This document shows, piece after piece, positions 57,830 through 64,000 of a stretch of 64,000 bases of DNA. How positions within the stretch are numbered: the stretch's first letter is position 1; every line of letters begins with the position of its first letter. The stretch is from Pectinophora gossypiella (lineage: Eukaryota; Arthropoda; Insecta; Lepidoptera; Gelechiidae): assembly GCF_024362695.1 (NCBI RefSeq), contig NC_065405.1, positions 7,386,672 through 7,450,671 of the forward strand. The letters are read 5' to 3'. Under the pieces are notes generated by a model. That model did not search any database. It saw only the letters and a list, made by a program, of their open reading frames with translations, and was not told where the DNA came from. The translations under genes were made by a program, and so were the position numbers.

Positions 57830-60135
57830 GTTAGTGCTCGGAATATTGTTTGTATTAAGTATAGCATGGAGCGTATAGCAGCAGGACAGGAAGATAGAGC
57901 CTATTGTGAAAAACACATATTCTGACAGATATCATACCTACCAAGATATAATGAAAAAAGGTAAATTGTTTGTGATGAGAGGTAGAAATTGTGTTGTTCG
58001 TTGCGAATTGAAGACACTTGAAAAACGATGGTCGAGACTTACCACTCGTCATTTTTACCTTGTACTTAAGTAATGACTTAATGATAAGATTTGTTAAAAA
58101 GAATATGTTCTTATACCTACCGTCCCTTTTCTCATTAGGCAGAAACAACGAAAACACAAAAACCTCATCAGACAAGTTCACGGTAGACCGGATTACACTT
58201 CGTAACCAATTTACTGTAGGGTTTCTGGACGTTGTAGTCGAGCGAAAAATTTACTTAATGGCCCGGTACATCTGTATCGGCAACATACGATAAATTGTGA
58301 GGAAACTCGGGCCCCGCCCTGCTAATTGTCCATCCACCGCGATTTGCAGCAAGCGAACGAAAGCCGCGGGCTCAGCGTAACACGGCCATGATTTATTGCT
58401 CCTGAACGCATTTTTTACGCAAAGCTTGTGTGCCAAACCCGAAGTAAAGCCGACAGGAACACATGTACGTGATTCATAACCTAAAATAGCCAATAGACAA
58501 AAGAGACGCAATGCCAACATTGCAAATGATCAATCCGCTCATTTATCAGCGCGTCACTCGATCGCCGCCGCCCGCACTCTCCACACGAAATGGATGTTTT
58601 TAGGATTCTGTTGTCAAACAGGAATCATTGGTGTCGTTAACTAAAATTAAGTATCACGGTTTGTCTAAAAAAAATACTTTCTTACATTTTCTTAAAACTT
58701 TTGATATGGTTGATGGAAAATTTAAACAAAAGCTTTTAGATCGAACTACTTACAGAACCCTTTTGTAAGCTAGTCCGACACGCTCTTGGTCAGTTTTTTG
58801 TAACGAAAGCTTCAGTCAATTTCAATCTGTCGAAGAGACGTTTTTACTGTATGCAGGAAAAATATTACTTCGTCGAAGCGAAAATGTTGATGGATGCCGA
58901 TTTTAATTTTGACAATGGATTCGCAATGTCAATAGGTATCTTGAGTTGGAGAAAAAATGTGTAAAATAGTGGGTCTGCCTTTTGAAGCCAGTAGAACTGC
59001 TGACCTACAGGTAGGTTACTAAATTGGATTGCATCATAGGGCCATGAAAGCACAATAATCCAAGGAGACAAAAAATATTTATGATCGCGTGAGCCCTGAC
59101 TATTGCAGCATTCATTATTCTGTGTGTATTTTTGAAATGTTCACACCTGTTTATGTACTTAACTATTACAAATACTTTTTTAATCTTAAGCAGTTCCAAC
59201 ACGTAAATAAACTTGGAATTAAGCGAGTTATTTATTTATTCCTATCAGTATGTTTATACAGACGTCGATACTGCTAACGGTAGAAATAAATTGATACAAT
59301 AAATCTTTCACAAACTTATGTTTGGGGCGAAGATAATTTCTTAGTAAACTGGCGGGATTTAAAACTTTCTTAATGGTAGCATAAAGTAATACGAGTACTT
59401 TCACATTTTCTTGAATCTCTAAAAGTAATTAGCCTAGCCTAAGGTTGCAATACAATTTCTGTCTTTTAATTTAATACTTCTTGTACGCCAAAGCAATAAA
59501 TAATATACTATTGGCGTGAAAAGGCGTTGATATATAATTTAATATGACTGTATATATTTTATAACAGTAATTGACAATCATATCGATATATATCTACTTT
59601 TAAATTATATATCATTAGTCCATTCGAACATTCGATTGTGCTGGAAATATTTTATAGTAATTGTTGGATTTTTAACGCTCCAACTAATTACGGGTTTGTG
59701 GAAATCAGTAAAAAGCCATCGCGGCTACGAAATTAAGTTATAAATATAAAATGAATTGTATGTTTTATTTTAAGGGTTAAAATACATATACAGCCGTTCT
59801 CATTTTAAAGCAACCAAATTAAAATGAGATCTCAAATCATTACTTTACATCATTTTAATACAATGGGGGATAATTATATTACAACGTATTCGATAGGTTT
59901 ATTTGGGGTTCCTTATACAAAAGAAGTACATAATTGGTTATTGATTTTGAATTTGATAAGATAAGTAGGTACTATGACAGCGAAATTGTTTTCAGAGACG
60001 CTGAAACTCAATACGCGATTGGAAAGAATGTGCTCGTAGGTACCTAAGGAATATAAATAGTGAACTAATACTTGAAATGAAATTAACATAAGATTACGTC
60101 TATTTCTATGAAATTACACTTACTACGATGCTGTT
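57830..60135. other. Likely 5' intron of the R7BP-like gene or intergenic
   Basis: No exon ending at phase 0 with similarity to the N-terminus of R7BP was found. A frame on the minus strand at 58251-58520 starts with a hydrophobic stretch but has no family motif or splice fit. The rest is AT-rich. Confidence 0.35.
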
Positions 60136-60136
60136 T

Positions 60137-60519
60137 GCTTCTTCCACTCGAAGGACGTAATATACGATCCTGACGACCCGATTACTCTAGCCATAGAGGC
60201 AGCCAATCAGCTCGCCGACACCAAACACTTCAGGGCCCCGATACCGATCCCGCCGGCGTGGTCGACGATTTCCCTCATTCAGCGCTTATTGCTATCGACC
60301 CACTAGGGTCGATTAATTCTTTCAAATATTTTTCCTCTGAGACGACGCGCTGAGCCGAGGTTCGCGCCCAACTGGGCACCCTCAGGCCTGTTGTCTTAAA
60401 CGTTGTACCGGGTGAGAGCCTTCAGCGCTCCCCATCTGTCCGGCCAAGTAGTTAATGCCATCTGCGGCAAATCTACAATAAGTCACGTCAAAAAAAGAAA
60501 AAAAAAGCTTCTTCCACTC
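60137..60519 (+). mobile_element. Short poly-A retroposon with perfect 13-base target-site duplication
   Basis: gcttcttccactc flanks the insert at 60137-60149 and 60507-60519. The 357-base insert runs from gaaggacgtaatatacgatc through acccgattactctagccata and gtctta...cgggtgagagccttcagcgc to ataagtcacgtc and an A-rich tail. This is the plus-orientation member of the family at 25.6, 29.0 and 46.0 kb. Confidence 0.85.
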
Positions 60520-61490
60520 TCATCAAAGACTTATTCGTCGACTATGCATACTCTCTCTTTAAAACAACTTGGTTATGAACGCGATACGTACGCCTAGGTC
60601 TTCGTCTTCCAACTCTACCATTTACACCCACATCATAAATAATTTTCGTAAGTCTACTTTCATTTAGTCTCTCTTCATGTCCGAACTATCCTAAGCAAAT
60701 AAATGCATACGTAATATAAACTTACGCCCGTTTATCCCTAATAGGGTAGTCAGTGGCACAAGGTGCAGCCGCTTTGATACGAAAACCGAATCGATATGAT
60801 GTGATGGTCCATATTATGGTAATCAGCCCGGATGGATTATCGGATTTTCATATTAGAAAGGATCACTCGGTCGGTTTTTACGATTTAACTACAAGGACAC
60901 AGCTGAACGCGTTTCATGTTTTTAGCTCGCGCTGAGTCTCTAGGTAAAAGCAAATTGAATTTAAATATATTTTTTTTAAACACGAGTTATTAGCTGTTCA
61001 GTAGCTGTAACCGAACCGGTTGCACGGGCACACGTCACGACGATTTATCACGTGTGTGTAATTCCCGGCATGACTCGTGTAAATGTCACAGAGGAAGTAG
61101 GAAGGAATATAAAATTATCGCCACACGCGTGAGTAGGTGGCTATAATTTTTGTAGCGTGAAAACGAAGGAATTTAAGCAGCGATCAGCAGCGGGCGACTA
61201 AATGTTGTATTAATCATCCTTAACAAAGTACTTTTGTAATTGTTGCGAAGTTCTTTGCATTGTACGTAGAACTTATGCTTCTAGGCTATTAACAAATGTC
61301 AGTCATTAAGCTAAGTCAGAGGCCTTTGGATGCCTCTAACACTGAAAACGGGGTTAGCTACAAGTTCCGAAACCTCTACAAACACGTGCCACTCATAAAT
61401 TGCGCACTTATATAAACTCATAATCTCTGTCGGAGTATGTAGAACCACAAATTGCTAGAAATCCCTATAAAATAGAGACTTTTCAATTCA
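60520..61490. other. Intergenic or intron, no gene recognised
   Basis: Includes a segment (cgtttatccctaatagggta) akin to repeats at 35.0 and 42.0 kb. No convincing coding frame. Confidence 0.35.
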
Positions 61491-61586
61491 ATTGAAAACA
61501 CTATTGCACATAAAAATAAGGACAGAAGTACAATCGGCGGACTTATTGCTAATCAGCATTTCTTCCAAGCAACGGGCACCTTAAGA

Positions 61587-61901
61587 TCTTCTTCTATCGT
61601 GTGCGTTGTGAGGTGGATTACCAACCCCATAAACCCTGGTGTCAGGGTTACTATTGAGCCGCCAAAGGCCCCTGATATGGCTCATGTAACGATTACTAAC
61701 TTGCATCAGTAATTAGTAACCGAGATCAAAGGCTTCCGAAGCACGGATCATCTTACTTTCGGACAATCAGGTGATCAACCTATAATGTCCTAACCAAACT
61801 GGGGATCACAAAGTGATTTTCGTGATATGTGCCCACCGGGATTTGAAACCGGGACCTCCGGATTGTGAGCCGAACGCTCATACCACTGGACCACGGAAGC
61901 C
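61587..61901 (-). mobile_element. tRNA-derived SINE, nearly full length
   Basis: Minus-strand copy of the same family: the tRNA-like head lies at 61901-61830 (with gggatttgaaaccgggacct as inverted B box) and the end at 61587 (cttcttctatcgtgtgcgtt). Confidence 0.85.
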
Positions 61902-62297
61902 GTTAGACCTTAGGATGAAAGGAAATGATATACACTGAAATAGGGGACGGTGCAATACAGTAATAGTATATATTAAGTATAAAAAAAGTACTTAGTAAAA
62001 CGTTTGAGGTACTTAGGTAAATATAGCAATAGAGACAAACCCACCGCCGATTGCTATACGACATTCCCGGGGTGATAAGTCAACCAGCTTGGAACATCAC
62101 GAGTTATCGTCCCTTAGTATCCATCGAATGTTTCTCATACTTTTACTACCGAAGAAACCGTTCCCGATACTTTGACGGCGTGAAAGGATTTCTTTTTGAT
62201 TAAGTTATTTAAAACGCCGACAAACATGAAACAATATCATGCATTCACAATACCTTGTGAATGATGTGAGTGAAAGCAGACATCGCACTTACACGTA

Positions 62298-62510
62298 CAG
62301 AGTGTTAGTGACATCGTAACGAATACAGAGGGGGATGATTCAGACCATGTTCTGAGTTAATATCAAGTAGAACTGTCTGTCGCAAAATTCACGATATATT
62401 TTTTAAATTTTTACTACTATACTATACTTTTGTGATGGAAAATTCCACTTGATATTAACTCAGAATAATGAGCTGAAATTAGTATTCGTTACGATGTCAA
62501 TTATACCCTG
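62298..62510. mobile_element. Palindromic MITE, copy 5
   Basis: cagagtgttagtgacatcgt at the left, ttcgttacgatgtcaattat and ccctg at the right; the arms hold ctgagttaatatcaagtaga and its inverse. Confidence 0.8.
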
Positions 62511-62546
62511 TACAAGTACGTACAGGTAGCCATACAAGTGCGTATG

Positions 62547-62745
62547 AGTGTTAGTGACACCGTAACAAATACTGAGGGGGACGATTCAGACCCTGACTCT
62601 GAGTTGATATCAAGTGGCATTTCCTGTCAGAAAATTCATGAAGTATTTTTTATTATTTTCAGTTCCGTACTTTTGCGACGGGAAATTCCACTTGATATAT
62701 ATCAACTCAGAATCATGGTTTGAATCATCCCTCAAAGTTTTACTT
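62547..62745. mobile_element. Palindromic MITE, copy 6, adjacent to copy 5
   Basis: Starts gtgttagtgacaccgtaac; arms hold tgagttgatatcaagtggca and the inverse. The right terminal repeat ends early at the caaagtttta region. It lies about 36 bases from copy 5. Confidence 0.75.
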
Positions 62746-62909
62746 GGAATATGCAAAGACCGGTGTATATTTTACTGTTTCGAAGTCTTATCATGGAATG
62801 TAATGAGCTCGTGGGGACAGTACATCATAGCCTTTGTTTAATAATAAAAGCCTGCAGAGCTCCACATTCGAGGTAAGTGGGGACTGGGGAATTCGGTTGA
62901 GGTAACACC

Positions 62910-62990
62910 AGACAACAACATATACGTCCCACTGCTGGGCACATGCCTCCCCTCAATCACCGCGCTGCTCTGCTGCTGGTTTGAGGCAGA
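62910..62990 (-). mobile_element. Short SINE tail fragment
   Basis: tatacgtcccactgctgggc followed by a cctcccctcaatcaccg block is the reverse complement of the tail at 32820-32860. Confidence 0.55.
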
Positions 62991-62994
62991 TATA

Positions 62995-64000
62995 ATAGGT
63001 CAATAAAAAGCTCCACAATGTCTTTTTGCTTTTCTTATGACTAAACTTATTTGAATGATTCAGGTCAACATCGATTAGAAAACTTTTTTAACTTTAGATC
63101 GCTACCCGACTTTCACGCTATTGAAAAAGCAAATGAATTTTGTTCGCAGTTTCAAATAGTTTAGAGGAAAAGTTAGACAATACGTGACAAAACGAACTGA
63201 ACAACGATTTTATAACCACAACTGGCTTTGACCGCACCATTGATTTTATTTCAGAAACAAAATCGAATTAAAAATAAAAATGTATGCGAATGTTGAAAAA
63301 TACAGCGTACTAGTAAAATTCTGAATGCTGTTTCAGCACTACGGATTTAAATCATGATTTATTTAATTTTCAGGTTCATATGTTTGACCTTTCACTGTGG
63401 TTTAACGCGCTACATGATAATTTCATTTGGGAAAAATATGAATATTTGTATACATATTACAACTAAAGTATACATTCGGGAAAAATATTGCATGTTGTAA
63501 TTATATGAATGAGGTACTACGGAAATTGATCGATGACTGCCTACACGTAGGCATTCGCCTGTAGCTTTTGCTACGCCGTAGCAAAGGTAACACGAGCGTA
63601 CATGAGATATGAATCCATACAAATATGCCTGGCAAACGGAACGCTAACTGGAGCTTAACTTGTTATGAGTTCAGTGGGTTATAAAAGCTTTGACTTCTAT
63701 ATGACTTCATGCAATCATATTATAAGACTTCTTTTACTTCAAAGATATTATTCAGGTACGGTTAGGAATTACTATAAGCCGTCTTTTATAAAAGGAACGA
63801 GATAAATTTAATTTCTCGTGTTCGTGACCTCTTCGTCGAGAAAAGGGAGACAAGGCAGTAGGTGTCGGATAATATGGGTATAGCGGGGACCAGATTGCAT
63901 CGGGTTACGAGAAACTCAAGTTTTATTGGATTCCGACGGCGTCTAATGTTTCGGAAGTATGTCACGTTATAACTTTTGATGACACTTATACAGACATTGG
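62995..64000. other. AT-rich end of window, nothing identified
   Basis: No gene or repeat family recognised. The minus-strand frame at 63410-63622 has no motif. Confidence 0.4.

Noticed and set aside
58251..58520. 89-codon minus-strand frame with a hydrophobic start, resembling a signal peptide
   Set aside because: No family motif, no supporting splice or poly-A context, and no fit to the missing R7BP 5' exon.

Overview
This window is animal nuclear DNA and most likely comes from a moth or butterfly. The genes have short coding exons with GT-AG introns and compact AATAAA 3' ends. The space between genes is AT-rich and crowded with repeat families of the kind common in Lepidoptera: tRNA-headed SINEs, a tRNA/5S-type SINE, palindromic MITEs and decayed non-LTR retrotransposons. 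No operon, CRISPR array or prokaryotic feature is present. All gene names come from reading the translations by eye, without database searches.

Left part (1-18.5 kb) is gene-dense. On the minus strand lie a sialic acid synthase gene (NANS-like, C-terminus cut by the left edge) and, just upstream of it, a complete six-exon mitochondrial HMG-CoA lyase gene (HMGCL). On the plus strand follow a small THAP-domain gene and KRTCAP2, an oligosaccharyltransferase subunit whose first coding exon is only four bases. A single-exon class I Rab11-FIP gene (Rip11-like) lies on the minus strand, converging with KRTCAP2.

Middle part (18.5-49 kb) is mostly accessory DNA. It holds three dead copies of a repeat carrying a THAP-type first exon, a separate THAP second-exon remnant, several SINEs, LINE 3' remnants and poly-A retroposons. 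One small two-exon gene of unknown function (117 codons plus stop) sits at 30.6-31.5 kb, and its first exon is duplicated and broken 1.7 kb upstream. At 37.7-41.5 kb a nested composite holds a 134-bp tandem array into which a 1.6-kb foldback element has inserted.

Right part (49-64 kb) holds a four-exon gene for a probable secreted Gln-rich/acidic protein with a Gly/Arg-rich tail, not recognised. Convergent with it are the last four exons of an R7-RGS-binding protein gene (RGS7BP-like), whose 5' exons were not found. The rest is intron or intergenic DNA with further SINE, MITE and retroposon copies.

The genes are unrelated housekeeping or signalling genes and do not form a pathway. I found no convincing new multi-gene system. 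The points most worth a second look are the loss of a conserved metal-ligand His in the sialic acid synthase, the inverted duplication of THAP exon 1 with its upstream DNA around the THAP gene, the dispersed THAP-exon repeat, and the foldback element with an exactly reconstructable empty site.
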